Source: Rhodococcus jostii RHA1 (lineage in GTDB: Bacteria; Actinomycetota; Actinomycetes; Mycobacteriales; Mycobacteriaceae). From it: a stretch of 64,000 bases of DNA. The stretch covers positions 4,278,001-4,342,000 of the forward strand of contig NC_008268.1 in assembly GCF_000014565.1 (NCBI RefSeq). The letters are read 5' to 3'. Position numbers and translations under genes: made by a program. Below are positions 44,853 to 54,461 of this stretch, piece by piece (position 1 is the stretch's first letter; each line of letters starts with the position of its first letter). The notes below the pieces were generated by a model. It saw nothing but the letters and a program-made list of their open reading frames with translations. It made no database searches and had not been told where the DNA came from.

Positions 44853-47058
44853 GCTTCCGCCTGCGCACCACCGGATCGACGACGGACAGGATCAGCACCA
44901 CGACCGTCGCGGCGCCGAACGCCGCCACGGACAGGTTCTGCCGAGGCGGGCGGAACGTCACGACCAGTTCGTGGTCACCCGGCGGAATCGGCACCGCGAG
45001 CAGACCGTGCCACCCCGCGGTCGTCTCCACCGGCTCGCCGTCGACGGCGGCCGAGTAGCCGGGCCACGCGAGGCGCGCGAACCAGACGGTGCCGCCGCTG
45101 CCTGCCACCCGCACGGTCTCCGTCGCCGCGCTCATCTCGGACGAGAGCACCCGGACGCCGTCGGACGCGAACGACACGCGTCCGGGCAGGGGCAGCGGCC
45201 GGTCACGCTGCAACACCGTCCGGGAGTCGCTGCGCTCGGTGACGTGCCAGCCGGGTGGGGGCGGTGCCGTCGCGACCTCGGGCACGAGCCCGTGCTCCAC
45301 GACGAGCGTCGACACCCGGAGGTAGTCGATCAGCGGGATCGGGATGTCCGCGTTCACCGGCTGCCACAGCGCCCCGTACACCCCGGGGCAGACGGCGCCG
45401 CGGTAGTCCATGCACAGGGCTTCCTGGAACTCGGTGAACCCGATGCCGGTGTAGGCGTTGATGCTGCCCTCGGCGGACGACGCCATGATCTCGTTGCCGA
45501 ACAGGATCCGGCCGGCGCTGACGTCCTCGTGGGACGTGTCGTCCAGGTCGGCGAGTTGCAGCACGGTGCCCTGGTAGCGGTCCGTCTGCGCGGACAGCAC
45601 CGACGTGCTCGACGGATCGACGCGGCTGTCGCGTTCGACGTCGCGGGTGAGGGACCAGACCTGCGCTGCGGTCACCACCACGGTTCCCAGGACGAGGGCG
45701 GCGATGAGAGCATTCGGGCCCCGAGTGCGCCATGCGGTGTACGCGAGCACGCACAGCGCCGCGACGAGCAGCGCGAACAGCGTGTGCCGCAGCGTCAGGG
45801 CGGGTGAGGACGAGAACGCCAGGTAGAAGCCCAGCGCGATCAGCACCGCCGACGCCGTCGCCCGGTGACGCACCCGGTCGTGCGCGATGCCCAGCGACAA
45901 CGCGAGCGCCAGGCCGATCACCCCGCACAGGTACAGGTATTCGACGAGCCGGATCGGCCACCGGAACATTCCGACGTTCGACGGTCCGAACGTGAAGAGG
46001 AAGTAGACGACCGCGATCACGAGCAGGCTGATCAGTGGTCGCCCGTGCGCGCGACGGAACTCCGTGGACGCGAACAGCGTGCGGATCCGGCCCCACGGCA
46101 GCCACGGCAGCAGTGGCAGCACGAACCACGAGAGGTACAGCGACGGGATCACCTCGACCGGCCCGCCGAACGTCATGATGACGGGCAGATACGACGGGCT
46201 GCTCATTCCCGCGAGGCCGCCGATCTGCGGCTGCAGGAACGTGTCGTTGAAGATGCCGGTGCTGCCCGCGCGGGTGGTGACGTCGACGCTGAGGAACAGC
46301 GGCAGGTAGGTCACCAGCGCGGCGGTGCCCGCGCATGCGCCGGTGATCACCAGAACGAACAACCGGAAGAACTGCCGCTGCGCGAGCAGGCCGATCCCGA
46401 TGCCGAGGAGAACGACGACGGCGCCCAGCGCGGCGTACGGGTTGCCCATGCTCACCGTCAGTACGCCGATCACGAAGGCGACCAGCGGGTTCGTGCGACC
46501 GCGGGAGAGGCGCAGCGCCGACCACCAGAACAGCGTCACCCACGCGACGGCCATCATCCCGGACGGCCAGCCCGCCGCCTCGTAGAACAGGGTGAAACCG
46601 CTGAACGGAATGGTCAGTCCGGCGAGGATCGCCGGACCGCGGCGGGCGCCGTATTCGCGGCACAGCAGATACGCGGCGAGGGCGAACAGCGCGAGGAACT
46701 CGGCCATGATCACGAACGCCGCGACGGACAGGTTCTCGAATGTCGCGGCCAGGATGTAGTTGGCCAGGTTGACCGGGTTGTAGAGGCCGTACGCGGCCTC
46801 GCCCGCATAGTTCCCGCCGATCCAGGCGTCGGGATTGACGGTGAGCCACCGCCCGGCGAGGAGTTCGGTGCCGATCCGGTGCCAGGACGGCACGAACGAT
46901 TCCAGCATGTCGCCGCCGTAGTAGAAGCGGTCGTACACGATCCGGGGAATCGTCGCGATTGCCGCGGCAGCCACCGCGACCGCCGATGCCACCATCCACT
47001 CGGGCACGCGGTGTATCGATCGGGTGAACGTCGAGGACACGGACGCGGAGGGTGCCAC
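44824..47058 (-). CDS. YfhO-like polytopic membrane protein (GT-C superfamily)
   Basis: A 744-residue protein with about 12 helices (first about 22-40). The first large loop holds RFYYGGDMLESFVPSWHRIGTELLAGRWLTVNPDAWIGGNYAGE, with Asp residues at the expected catalytic position. The C-terminal beta-domain TVWFARLAWPGYSAAVDGEPVETTAGWHGLLAVPIPPGDHELVVTFRP followed by one last helix is typical of YfhO. In Gram-positives such proteins decorate wall or lipid-linked polymers. It is divergent from the GT2 gene across 31 bp. Substrate unknown. Confidence 0.75.
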   Translation of the reverse strand: MAPSASVSSTFTRSIHRVPEWMVASAVAVAAAAIATIPRIVYDRFYYGGDMLESFVPSWHRIGTELLAGRWLTVNPDAWIGGNYAGEAAYGLYNPVNLANYILAATFENLSVAAFVIMAEFLALFALAAYLLCREYGARRGPAILAGLTIPFSGFTLFYEAAGWPSGMMAVAWVTLFWWSALRLSRGRTNPLVAFVIGVLTVSMGNPYAALGAVVVLLGIGIGLLAQRQFFRLFVLVITGACAGTAALVTYLPLFLSVDVTTRAGSTGIFNDTFLQPQIGGLAGMSSPSYLPVIMTFGGPVEVIPSLYLSWFVLPLLPWLPWGRIRTLFASTEFRRAHGRPLISLLVIAVVYFLFTFGPSNVGMFRWPIRLVEYLYLCGVIGLALALSLGIAHDRVRHRATASAVLIALGFYLAFSSSPALTLRHTLFALLVAALCVLAYTAWRTRGPNALIAALVLGTVVVTAAQVWSLTRDVERDSRVDPSSTSVLSAQTDRYQGTVLQLADLDDTSHEDVSAGRILFGNEIMASSAEGSINAYTGIGFTEFQEALCMDYRGAVCPGVYGALWQPVNADIPIPLIDYLRVSTLVVEHGLVPEVATAPPPPGWHVTERSDSRTVLQRDRPLPLPGRVSFASDGVRVLSSEMSAATETVRVAGSGGTVWFARLAWPGYSAAVDGEPVETTAGWHGLLAVPIPPGDHELVVTFRPPRQNLSVAAFGAATVVVLILSVVDPVVRRRKLSAATTRTT

Positions 47059-47089
47059 GGACTCCGAGCCTACGAGTTAGGCTGCGCCC

Positions 47090-47890
47090 GTGCGCCTTTT
47101 CGGTTGTTCCCACGACCAGAAAGGCGCACGTGCGCCGAAGGCGCTGTCGGTCGTCGTCCCCGCCTACAATTCCGCCGCCGTCATCGAGCAGACCGTCCAC
47201 CGGCTGGCCGAACGCCTGGCCGGTCACGACGTCGAGATCATCGTGGTGGAGAACGGATCCACCGACGACACCGCGGACATCTGCGGCCGCCTTGCCGCCG
47301 AGTGGACGCCCGGACCCGTGTCGCTCACCGTGCTGCGGAGCGAGAAGGGCATGGGCAACGCGTTGCGGACGGGAGCGGAGGCGAGTCGCGGCGCGCACGT
47401 GCTGCTGACCGCCGACGACCTGCCGTTCGGGTTCGACGACCTCGACGGCGCCGAGACGCTCGCCGGCCACGACGGCCGGCTGCCCGAAGTCGTGATCGGT
47501 TCCAAGGCCCACCCCGACTCGCAGGTGCAACGCGGCGCGCTCCGGGGAACCCTGACGTGGGGTTTCGCGGCGCTGCGCCGCGTGGTTCTCGGGATGCGCA
47601 CCGGCGACCCCCAGGGCACCGTCCTGATGGACGGCGACCTGATGCGAAGACTGGTTCCCGACCTCGTCGAGCCCGGGTTCCTGTTCACCACCGAACTCGT
47701 CTACCTCGCGGAGCGGGCGGGCATCGTGCCGGTCGAGGTCCCGGTGCGTCTGAGCGCCGATCACGACAGCCACGACACCCGCATATCCAGGGGCGATGTG
47801 CTCGCGATGGGGGTGGGGCTGTTCCGGCTGCGGGCCCGTCACCGGGACGGAGGGCGCCTCGCATGGTCGGGGAGCACGTCGCGAGGTTGA
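47090..47890 (+). CDS. Family 2 glycosyltransferase
   Basis: A 266-residue soluble GT-A enzyme. LSVVVPAYNSAAVIEQTVHRL (about 19-39), IIVVENGSTDDTADI, KGMGNALRTGAEASRGAHVLLTADDLPFG with the DD metal site (about 105-115) and a C-terminal LYLAER-like helical part. It resembles polyprenyl-phosphate sugar synthases (DPM1/DolP-Glc type), though without membrane helices. It might supply a lipid-linked sugar to neighbouring GT-C enzymes. The start is GTG 47090; GlfT2 follows 81 bp later. Confidence 0.8.
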   Translation: MRLFGCSHDQKGARAPKALSVVVPAYNSAAVIEQTVHRLAERLAGHDVEIIVVENGSTDDTADICGRLAAEWTPGPVSLTVLRSEKGMGNALRTGAEASRGAHVLLTADDLPFGFDDLDGAETLAGHDGRLPEVVIGSKAHPDSQVQRGALRGTLTWGFAALRRVVLGMRTGDPQGTVLMDGDLMRRLVPDLVEPGFLFTTELVYLAERAGIVPVEVPVRLSADHDSHDTRISRGDVLAMGVGLFRLRARHRDGGRLAWSGSTSRG

Positions 47891-47971
47891 TACCCTGCGA
47901 ACCGAGAAGAGGATCGTGCCGTCGCCGTGGCGCGGTCCAGCCCACCTCTCGCGGGGAACAGTAGGAGCACT

Positions 47972-49861
47972 ATGAACGAGTCTGCGTCGGTAGCACCTGT
48001 GGACGGGAGCACGGCCGCGGTACGGAGTGCTCTCACCGAGCATCGCGCACCCGACCGCCTCGTGGTGGCGCGAGGTCTCTTCACGGGACCGACCACCCGG
48101 GTCAAGGACGACCTGTACGCCAGGATCGTCAAGGGCCGCGCCCACCGCGAGCGTTACGTCGTACACCTCGAGAAGGGTGCGACGGTCGACACCGACACGT
48201 ACTTCGGCCGGTTCGCTGCCAGCTACTACCAGCGCTGGACCACGGTCACCGACGTGACCGTCGGGTTCCACCACGAGGCCGGCGGTCGGGCCGTGGTGGC
48301 GCTGCGCGGCTCCGATTCGGGCGGCAACTCGCGCATCCTCGCGACGACGGAGATCGACGGCTCGGGCACGGCGACGCTGTCCGCGAAGCTCGACGCCTAC
48401 CTCGACGGCGGTTCCCTGTGGGTGGAGTTCACCGCCGTCGACGGCCCCCTCGCCGTGAGCGAACTGGAGTGGACCGTCGCCGCGCCGTCGGTGATCCGGC
48501 CCGCCGCGATCGCGATCTGCACGTTCAACCGCGCCGACGACTGCGCCGAGACCGTCGCCGCCATCGCGAACGACTCGACGATGGCATCCGGCATCGACGC
48601 CGTGTACGTGGTCGACCAGGGCAGCGACCACGTGTCGGACCGGGAGAAGTTCACCGAGGTCGCCGAGATCCTGGGCGACAAGCTCGTGTACCTGCGGCAG
48701 CCGAACCTCGGCGGGGCCGGCGGATTCACCCGCGGCATGTACGAGGTGTCGGGGATCAACGAGCACGCCAACCTGATCCTGATGGACGACGACATCCTGT
48801 GCGAGCCGGAGTCGATCCTGCGGATGAATGCGTTCGCCAACGTCACCACCGAGCCGACTCTCGTCGGCGCGCAGATGCTGTACCTGATGAACCCGGAGCA
48901 CCTGCACGTCAGCGCGGAGGAAGCGGACCTGTCGAAGCTGAAGGCGGGACGTTGGGCGGCCGGGTCGCGGCACGACATCAATCTGCTCAAGAAGAAGCAG
49001 CACAAGCGCGTCGACGCCGGCTACAACGCGTGGTGGTCGTGCCTGATCCCGGCCGAGGTGGTCGCGCAGATCGGGCTTCCGCTGCCGATGTTCTTCCAGT
49101 GGGACGACATCGAGTACGGCATCCGTGCCCGCGCCGCCGGATTCGTCACCGTCACCCTGCCCAATGCCGGTGTGTGGCACGCGGACTTCCACTGGAAGGA
49201 CCGCGACGACTGGGCCAAGTACTTCAGCATCCGCAACTCGCTGATCGCGGCCGCGCTGCACAGTGACTTCGACGCCAAGTCGCTGAGCAAGAGGATGACG
49301 CGGGAGATCACCCAGTACCTCGTGTCGATGCAGTACGGGTTGGCGTACACCATGATTCGCGGTATCGAGGACTTCCTCGAGGGCCCGAAGGTCCTCGAGG
49401 ACGGCGGTCAGGCCGTGCTGGCGTCGATCCGTGAGGAGCGCAAGCGGTTCCCCGAAACCGTCAAGCACCCCGCGTCGAACATTCCCGGTGTCCGCAACTC
49501 CGACCTCGTCACCCGCTACGCCGGTTTCGAGCCGGACAAGAGCAAGATCGACCTCGTCCTCGCCAAGCGGGCCGCGTACCAGTGGCTCGGCCGCACCCAG
49601 CACGGGGTCGCGAGTATTCCTGTGGCCGAGGCGCACTGGTGGCACGTGTCGCTGTTCGACACCGCCGTCATCACCGACGCCTCCCAGTCCGGGGTGCGGG
49701 TGCGCCGCCGCGACAAGGAGACGGCCCGTGAGCTCACGGCTCGGACCGCGAAGCTGATGAAGCGGTTCCGCGAGGATGCGGCGTCGACGCAGCGCCAGTA
49801 CCGGGACGCGTTGCCGCAGCTCACCAGCCGGGAGAACTGGGCTCGCCTCTACGGTAAGTGA
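47972..49861 (+). CDS. glfT2: Galactofuranosyltransferase GlfT2
   Basis: A 629-residue bifunctional polymerase that alternates beta-1,5 and beta-1,6 galactofuranose to build galactan, close to the 637 residues of M. tuberculosis GlfT2. An N-terminal beta-barrel (about 1-170) precedes the GT-A domain (AIAICTFNRADDCAE). Catalytic features: metal motif Asp272-Asp274 in LMDDDILCEP, base Asp378-Asp379 in FQWDDIEYG, and His403 and His407 in VWHADFHWKD. A helical C-terminal region follows. ATG 47972 follows GTAGGAGCACT. Its stop overlaps the next start. Confidence 0.96.
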   Translation: MNESASVAPVDGSTAAVRSALTEHRAPDRLVVARGLFTGPTTRVKDDLYARIVKGRAHRERYVVHLEKGATVDTDTYFGRFAASYYQRWTTVTDVTVGFHHEAGGRAVVALRGSDSGGNSRILATTEIDGSGTATLSAKLDAYLDGGSLWVEFTAVDGPLAVSELEWTVAAPSVIRPAAIAICTFNRADDCAETVAAIANDSTMASGIDAVYVVDQGSDHVSDREKFTEVAEILGDKLVYLRQPNLGGAGGFTRGMYEVSGINEHANLILMDDDILCEPESILRMNAFANVTTEPTLVGAQMLYLMNPEHLHVSAEEADLSKLKAGRWAAGSRHDINLLKKKQHKRVDAGYNAWWSCLIPAEVVAQIGLPLPMFFQWDDIEYGIRARAAGFVTVTLPNAGVWHADFHWKDRDDWAKYFSIRNSLIAAALHSDFDAKSLSKRMTREITQYLVSMQYGLAYTMIRGIEDFLEGPKVLEDGGQAVLASIREERKRFPETVKHPASNIPGVRNSDLVTRYAGFEPDKSKIDLVLAKRAAYQWLGRTQHGVASIPVAEAHWWHVSLFDTAVITDASQSGVRVRRRDKETARELTARTAKLMKRFREDAASTQRQYRDALPQLTSRENWARLYGK

Positions 49862-51381
49862 CGTCGGCCGCACCGTTGCAGGCCCGCGATGTGCGTGGGC
49901 TGCTCCGGGATTCGTTCCTCGTCTTCGCTGTCGGTGTGGTGCTCGGCGCGGCGTGGAGTTGGCGTCCGTCGTTCTGGTACGACGAGGTCGCGACGCTGTA
50001 CTCGAGTCAGCGGTCCCGGCCCGACCTGTCGAATCTGCTCGGCCACATCGATGCCGTGCACGGGTTGTATTACGTCGGGATGCACTACTGGTTCGCGATG
50101 TTCGGTGCCTCGGAGTTCTCGGCCCGGTTCCCGAGCGCCCTGGCCGCGGGCGCGGCGGGCGCAGGGGTGGTGGTGCTCGGTGCGCTGATCTCGACCAGGC
50201 GGGTGGCGGTGCTGTCCGGGATCCTGTTCGTGATCCTGCCCAGCGTCACGTGGGCGGCCGCGGAGGCTCGCGGCTACGCGGCCACAGCTGCCGCCGCGGT
50301 CTGGCTGACCGTGATTCTCCTTGCGGCACTGAGGCTCCGGCGGCGGTGGCTGTGGGCGCTGTACGCCGCCGGCCTGGCGGTGTCGATCGTGTTGTTCGTC
50401 TACCTGATCACCCTCGTTCCCGCGCACCTGCTGACGATCCTTCTGCTGCGCGAGGTCCGGCGGTCCTGGCTCGGATGGGCGTCCGCCACGGCGGCGGGGG
50501 CAGTGGTCGCGGCGCCGTTCGTGGCGCTGGTGCGCCGGGAATCCGTCCAGGTGGCGTGGATCCCGCCGCTCGACGGGCACCTGCCGCGGGCCGTCGCCGA
50601 GTACCAGTGGTTCGTCGGCGCACCGTGGTTCGCGATGCTGTTCGCCGTCCTGGTGGTGGCCGGGGTGGTGGCGCTGGTGCGCGGTCGCCGTGTGCCCCCG
50701 GTGCTGTACGTCGCGCTGCCGTGGATCGCCGTGCCGATGGCGGCGTTGCTCGCGTATTCGCTCCTGCGCAGCCCGGTGTATCTGCCGCGGTACTTCACGT
50801 TCACCACGCCGGCGGTGGCCCTCGTCGGCGGACTCTGCCTGGCCGCCCTGGCCCGGAAGTGGTGGGAGTCCGCCGCGGTGCTCGCGGTGTTCGTGGTGGC
50901 CGCATCGCCGAGCTACCTCGACCAGCGCGAGCAGTGGGCGAAACCCAGCGGCATGGACTTCAGCACCGTCAACAGTTTCGCCGGGGAACACCTCCGCCCC
51001 GGCGACTGCGTGCTGTTCGACAAGCCGGCCTGGAACCCCACGTCGCTGCGGCTCGTGAAGAACGTGCGGCCGGCGGCATTCGACGGCACCCGCGACATCG
51101 GGCTCGGGACCACGGCCGCGAGCCGGGGGTCGCTGTGGGACGACGAACTCGCCGTCCCGGACCTCGCGGGCCAGCTCGAGTCGTGCTCCGTGGTCTGGTT
51201 CTTCACCGACTACGAACGCGACGCCGAGCGCGTCATCCGGCACACGTCCAACGAGGTGTGGACGCTGCCGCCGTACCACTTCGAGGACACCGAGGCGTTC
51301 GCGGCGCTCGCGCGGTCCGGACTGCGGATCGACGAACGCGCGACGTTCAACGTCACGCAGGCGGTGAAGCTGGTGCGGTGA
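49858..51381 (+). CDS. GT-C membrane glycosyltransferase (GT39/ArnT-like)
   Basis: A 507-residue protein with about 10-12 helices. The first extracytoplasmic loop has SFWYDEVATLYSSQRSRPDL with the Asp-Glu pair of lipid-linked sugar transferases. The soluble end (about 365-507) holds the CVLFDKPAWNPTSLR and VVWFFTDYERD segments. GTG 49858 overlaps the GlfT2 stop (AAGTGA), so the two are coupled, which suggests action on galactan or a linked glycan. The donor is probably a polyprenyl-phosphate sugar; its identity is unknown. Confidence 0.78.
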   Translation: MTSAAPLQARDVRGLLRDSFLVFAVGVVLGAAWSWRPSFWYDEVATLYSSQRSRPDLSNLLGHIDAVHGLYYVGMHYWFAMFGASEFSARFPSALAAGAAGAGVVVLGALISTRRVAVLSGILFVILPSVTWAAAEARGYAATAAAAVWLTVILLAALRLRRRWLWALYAAGLAVSIVLFVYLITLVPAHLLTILLLREVRRSWLGWASATAAGAVVAAPFVALVRRESVQVAWIPPLDGHLPRAVAEYQWFVGAPWFAMLFAVLVVAGVVALVRGRRVPPVLYVALPWIAVPMAALLAYSLLRSPVYLPRYFTFTTPAVALVGGLCLAALARKWWESAAVLAVFVVAASPSYLDQREQWAKPSGMDFSTVNSFAGEHLRPGDCVLFDKPAWNPTSLRLVKNVRPAAFDGTRDIGLGTTAASRGSLWDDELAVPDLAGQLESCSVVWFFTDYERDAERVIRHTSNEVWTLPPYHFEDTEAFAALARSGLRIDERATFNVTQAVKLVR

Positions 51382-52228
51382 TCCGCACGACCACCTGCTC
51401 GTGGTTCGCGGTGTAGCTCAGGTACTCGAAGCCGACGCCGGTGCGGTCGACGAACTCCGCCCACGCCCGGTACTCGTGCTCCTGCCAGCCCGGGAAGTTG
51501 AAGAACTCGTCGAACACGATCACCGTGCCCGCGACCAGCCGGCGTTCGATCCGGTCGAGCACCGACTTCGTGGACGAGTACAGGTCGGCGTCGAGATGCA
51601 CGAACGACACCGGTCCCGGATGCTTCTCCAGGAACCCCGACAGGGTGTCCTCGAACAGTCCGGGCACCAACTGGGCGCCCCGCACCTGCGGCAGATTCTC
51701 CTGCGCGAACTCCCCGGCCGGGAATCCGGTGCGCCACGTCTGCGGCAGACCGGAGAACACGTCGAACCCGAATACCTCGTGCTCGGCGTCCTTCAACTGT
51801 TCGACGATGATCCGGAGCGTGGTGCCCGACGCCACCCCGAACTCGAGGGCCAGCCCCTCGACCTCCACCTGCGACAGTCCGTAGCGCAGCGTGTCCTGCG
51901 GATTCCAGAACACGGGCGCCTTCGGCATGTGTTCGAGCACGAACGCCGCCGCCTCGTTCGTGGCCCGCACGTCCAGTGCCTGCGTGATGTCGCGGCGGGC
52001 CTGCTGCTCCAGTTCGCCGAGCCGCTGCTGGACGTCGGAGATCTCCATGCGGGCATCGGACAGCTCGGACAGCACCCGGGCGAGTTCCTGATTGGTCGCG
52101 CTCAGCTCTGCCAGGGTCTGGTCGTGCTGGTTCTCGGTGAGCTCACGGGACCGTCGATCCGACTCGGCCACCACCTCGGACATGGCACGTTGAAGCTTGA
52201 GACGGGCCTTTCTCCGAAGATCGAACAT
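51353..52228 (-). CDS. TylF-like SAM methyltransferase with N-terminal coiled coil
   Basis: A 291-residue protein. Residues about 15-80 form a charged heptad-rich coiled coil (SDRRSRELTENQHDQTLAELSATNQELARVLSELSDARMEISDVQQRLGELEQQ). The C-terminal domain is a macrocin-O-methyltransferase-like fold: LALEFGVASGTTLRIIVEQL, VFGFDVFSGLPQTWR, FVHLDADLYSSTKSVLDRI and TVIVFDEFFNFPGWQEHEYRAW with metal-binding acids. It may O-methylate a wall sugar or polysaccharide, with the coiled coil setting the oligomer. ATG 52228 is chosen. It overlaps the convergent GT-C gene by 29 bp. Confidence 0.82.
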   Translation of the reverse strand: MFDLRRKARLKLQRAMSEVVAESDRRSRELTENQHDQTLAELSATNQELARVLSELSDARMEISDVQQRLGELEQQARRDITQALDVRATNEAAAFVLEHMPKAPVFWNPQDTLRYGLSQVEVEGLALEFGVASGTTLRIIVEQLKDAEHEVFGFDVFSGLPQTWRTGFPAGEFAQENLPQVRGAQLVPGLFEDTLSGFLEKHPGPVSFVHLDADLYSSTKSVLDRIERRLVAGTVIVFDEFFNFPGWQEHEYRAWAEFVDRTGVGFEYLSYTANHEQVVVRITAPASPPA

Positions 52229-52245
52229 ATACCCATGTTGCCAGT

Positions 52246-52280
52246 CCGCATCCCGGCTCACCGCTCGAACCGGGATGCGG
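52246..52280 (-). terminator. Hairpin between rsgA and the methyltransferase gene
   Basis: CCGCATCCCGG (52246-52256) and CCGGGATGCGG (52270-52280) form a perfect 11-bp stem with a 13-nt loop, 14 bp after the rsgA stop. No T-tract follows on the minus strand, so it may be an intrinsic-like terminator or an RNA-stabilising structure. Confidence 0.55.
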
Positions 52281-52293
52281 TCGGACGCCCGTG

Positions 52294-53334
52294 TCAGTGA
52301 CCGCGACTGCGGTACATCTGACGTTGCCAGCGGGCGATGCTCTTCCACTCGCGTTCGCGTTCGGCTCGGAGCCTCGCGTCGGTGCGTGACGCGATCCACC
52401 CGTTCTCGCGAATCAGCTTGCGGTAGCTGGCAAGCCTGCGTTCGGGCAGTTCGCCGTGCTCCACCGCGCCCTGCACCGCGCAACCAGGTTCGGCCGTGTG
52501 GGAGCAGTCCGCGAACCGGCACCGCGCCGCGAGCTCCTCGATCTCGGGAAACGTCTTGTCGATGCCGTCGGACGTGTCCCACATGCCGACACCCCGCAGT
52601 CCCGGCGTGTCGATCAGGGCACCCCCGGAAGGCAGCGGCAGGAGTTCACGGTGCGTCGTCGTGTGACGTCCCTTGTGGTCGCCCTCGCGGACACGACCGG
52701 TGGCGAGCACGTCCTCGCCGAGCAACGCGTTCGCGAGCGTCGACTTGCCCGTGCCGGACGGTCCGATGAGCGCGACCGTCCCGTCGATGACGGCGGTGAG
52801 GACGTCGATGCCGTCGCCGGTGTCGGCGCTCACCGCGAGGACCGTCGCACCCGGTGCCACCGCCGCCACCTCCGCGGTCGCGGGGGAAACATCCTGCACG
52901 GTATCGGATTTGGTCAGCGCGACCACCGGCTGGGCGCCGCTCTCCCACGCCAAGGCCAGCAGGCGTTCGATGCGTCCGAGATCGAGGGCGGTGTCGAGTG
53001 CGGCGGCGATCACCACCGTGTCGACGTTGGCCGCGAGGAGCTGGCCCTCCGACCGGCCGGACGAGGACGATCGGACGATCGCGCTGCGCCGGGGGAGCAG
53101 GTCGGCGACGGCGATGTCGTCGCCGTGACGGTGGAGTGTCACCCAGTCGCCGGTGCAGAGCGTGTGCTCGCCTGCGAGCGCGCGGACGATGCCCGCGGGC
53201 GTCGCGACGTCGCAGCGACCGCGGTCCACGCGGATCACCCGACCGGGCTCCCGACCGTCGGCCGGGTAGTTGTCGAAGGTGTCGGAAAGTGTGTCGTTCC
53301 AGCCGTAGGGCAGGAGTTGTCCAGGGTCGAACAT
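52294..53334 (-). CDS. rsgA: Ribosome-biogenesis GTPase RsgA
   Basis: A 346-residue circularly permuted GTPase that acts in 30S maturation. An N-terminal OB domain (about 30-100, RVDRGRCDVATPAGIVRALAGEHTLCTGDWV) precedes the permuted G motifs: G4 ALTKSD, G5 VSADTG, G1 GPSGTGKSTL and G3 DTPGLRG. A C-terminal zinc knuckle is CRFADCSHTAEPGC. ATG 53334 gives the family length; a GTG at 53376 is in frame. It has no apparent link to wall synthesis. Confidence 0.92.
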   Translation of the reverse strand: MFDPGQLLPYGWNDTLSDTFDNYPADGREPGRVIRVDRGRCDVATPAGIVRALAGEHTLCTGDWVTLHRHGDDIAVADLLPRRSAIVRSSSSGRSEGQLLAANVDTVVIAAALDTALDLGRIERLLALAWESGAQPVVALTKSDTVQDVSPATAEVAAVAPGATVLAVSADTGDGIDVLTAVIDGTVALIGPSGTGKSTLANALLGEDVLATGRVREGDHKGRHTTTHRELLPLPSGGALIDTPGLRGVGMWDTSDGIDKTFPEIEELAARCRFADCSHTAEPGCAVQGAVEHGELPERRLASYRKLIRENGWIASRTDARLRAEREREWKSIARWQRQMYRSRGH

Positions 53335-53549
53335 GGTGGGTGTGATCCTCGGGTCGATGAGCGCCGACCGGACCACTGCGCGGGTTCGGTCAGGCGAGGG
53401 GGAAGGGGGAGTAGACGCACACGACGTCGACCGACGAGACAGTCATCGGACACTCACTCCTTCGCAGCACATCGAGATCGAAACACAGCGAGATCTTTCG
53501 ACCGGAACCCCACGATGCTCCCACCCGGCGGAACCCGGGCGCAACCGAA
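53335..53549. other. 215-bp gap between glfT1 and rsgA
   Basis: This gap separates two minus-strand genes and should hold the rsgA promoter. It contains one very short minus-strand frame (53390-53446, 18 codons, start preceded by GGAG) that I do not accept as a gene, and no clear terminator or operator. Confidence 0.4.
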
Positions 53550-54461
53550 TTACGGGCGCTCGAACCGTTCCTGGCGGCCCAGCTTCCGCAGCCGCATCCA
53601 CTCCCTCAGACCCTGCGGATCACGCCGCGTGACGAGGAAGTACCACCCGAACCGCACCCATTCCTGCGGCAGCAGCTTCCGCATGCCCGGCTGGGACAGC
53701 AGATAACCGCGGTTGCGGTACGTGAAGAACCGCTTCGTCTCGTTGTCCGGGTACTGCGTGTGCATCCGGCCGCCGAGGATCGGCTTGAACTCCTCCGCGC
53801 CGTTCGGGTGCACGTACGCTGTCTGCAGGCAGGTGCCGAACGGCAGCCCCGACCGCACCAGCCGGCGATGCACCTCCACCTCGTCGCCGCGGACGAACAG
53901 ACGCAGGTCGGGAACGCCGACCGTGTCGATCGCCGACGCGCGGAACAGGGCACCGTTGAACAGCGACGCGATGCCCGGCAGCAGGTCGGCGGAGTCGTCG
54001 CCGTCGGCGAACAGTTCCGAACGGAGCCGTCGCCACTCCACCCCGCGGCGCAGGGGGAACGCGAGTCGGTCGGGGTCGTCGATGTCGCAGACCACGGGGG
54101 AGACCTCGGCCAGCCCGTGCCGCTGCGCGCAGTCGAGCAGCGTCTCCAGGACCTTCGGTCCTTCGGGCCGTCCGTCGTCGTCGGCGAGCCACACCCAGTC
54201 GGCGCCGAGCGAGAGGGCGTACAGGATGCCCAGCGCGAAGCCGCCCGCCCCGCCCAGATTGTGCTGCGACCCGAGGTAGCTGACGGGGATCCCGGACGAT
54301 TCGACGAGCTCACGCACGTCGTCCTCGGCGGCGTTGTCGACGACCACCAGATGGTCCAGCGGACGCGTCTGCGAGCCGAGGACCTTCAGCGATTCCGCCA
54401 GCAGTTCGCGGCGCTTGTGGGTGACGACGACACCGACGATCCGCTCGGCAGGAGCGCTCAC
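53550..54461 (-). CDS. glfT1: Galactofuranosyltransferase GlfT1
   Basis: A 303-residue GT2 enzyme that adds the first galactofuranose residues to the rhamnosyl linker. GVVVTHKRRELLAESLKVLGSQTRPLDHLVVVDNA (about 9-43), NLGGAGGFALGILYAL and the metal motif WLADDDGRP (about 91-99) resemble GlfT2's catalytic core. The acceptor part includes LFVRGDEVEVHRRLVRSG and AYVHPNG. It follows wzt with a 4-bp overlap; Rv3781-Rv3783 of M. tuberculosis carry the same three functions. Confidence 0.93.
   Translation of the reverse strand: MSAPAERIVGVVVTHKRRELLAESLKVLGSQTRPLDHLVVVDNAAEDDVRELVESSGIPVSYLGSQHNLGGAGGFALGILYALSLGADWVWLADDDGRPEGPKVLETLLDCAQRHGLAEVSPVVCDIDDPDRLAFPLRRGVEWRRLRSELFADGDDSADLLPGIASLFNGALFRASAIDTVGVPDLRLFVRGDEVEVHRRLVRSGLPFGTCLQTAYVHPNGAEEFKPILGGRMHTQYPDNETKRFFTYRNRGYLLSQPGMRKLLPQEWVRFGWYFLVTRRDPQGLREWMRLRKLGRQERFERP

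Noticed and set aside
45203..49873. A 1,556-codon minus-strand frame across the YfhO-like, GT2 and GlfT2 genes
   Set aside because: It is the shadow of GlfT2 and neighbours; the plus-strand GlfT2 has all catalytic motifs.
53390..53446. An 18-codon minus-strand frame with GGAG upstream, as a possible leader peptide
   Set aside because: It is too short and not next to a gene that would need attenuation, with no terminator/antiterminator pair.
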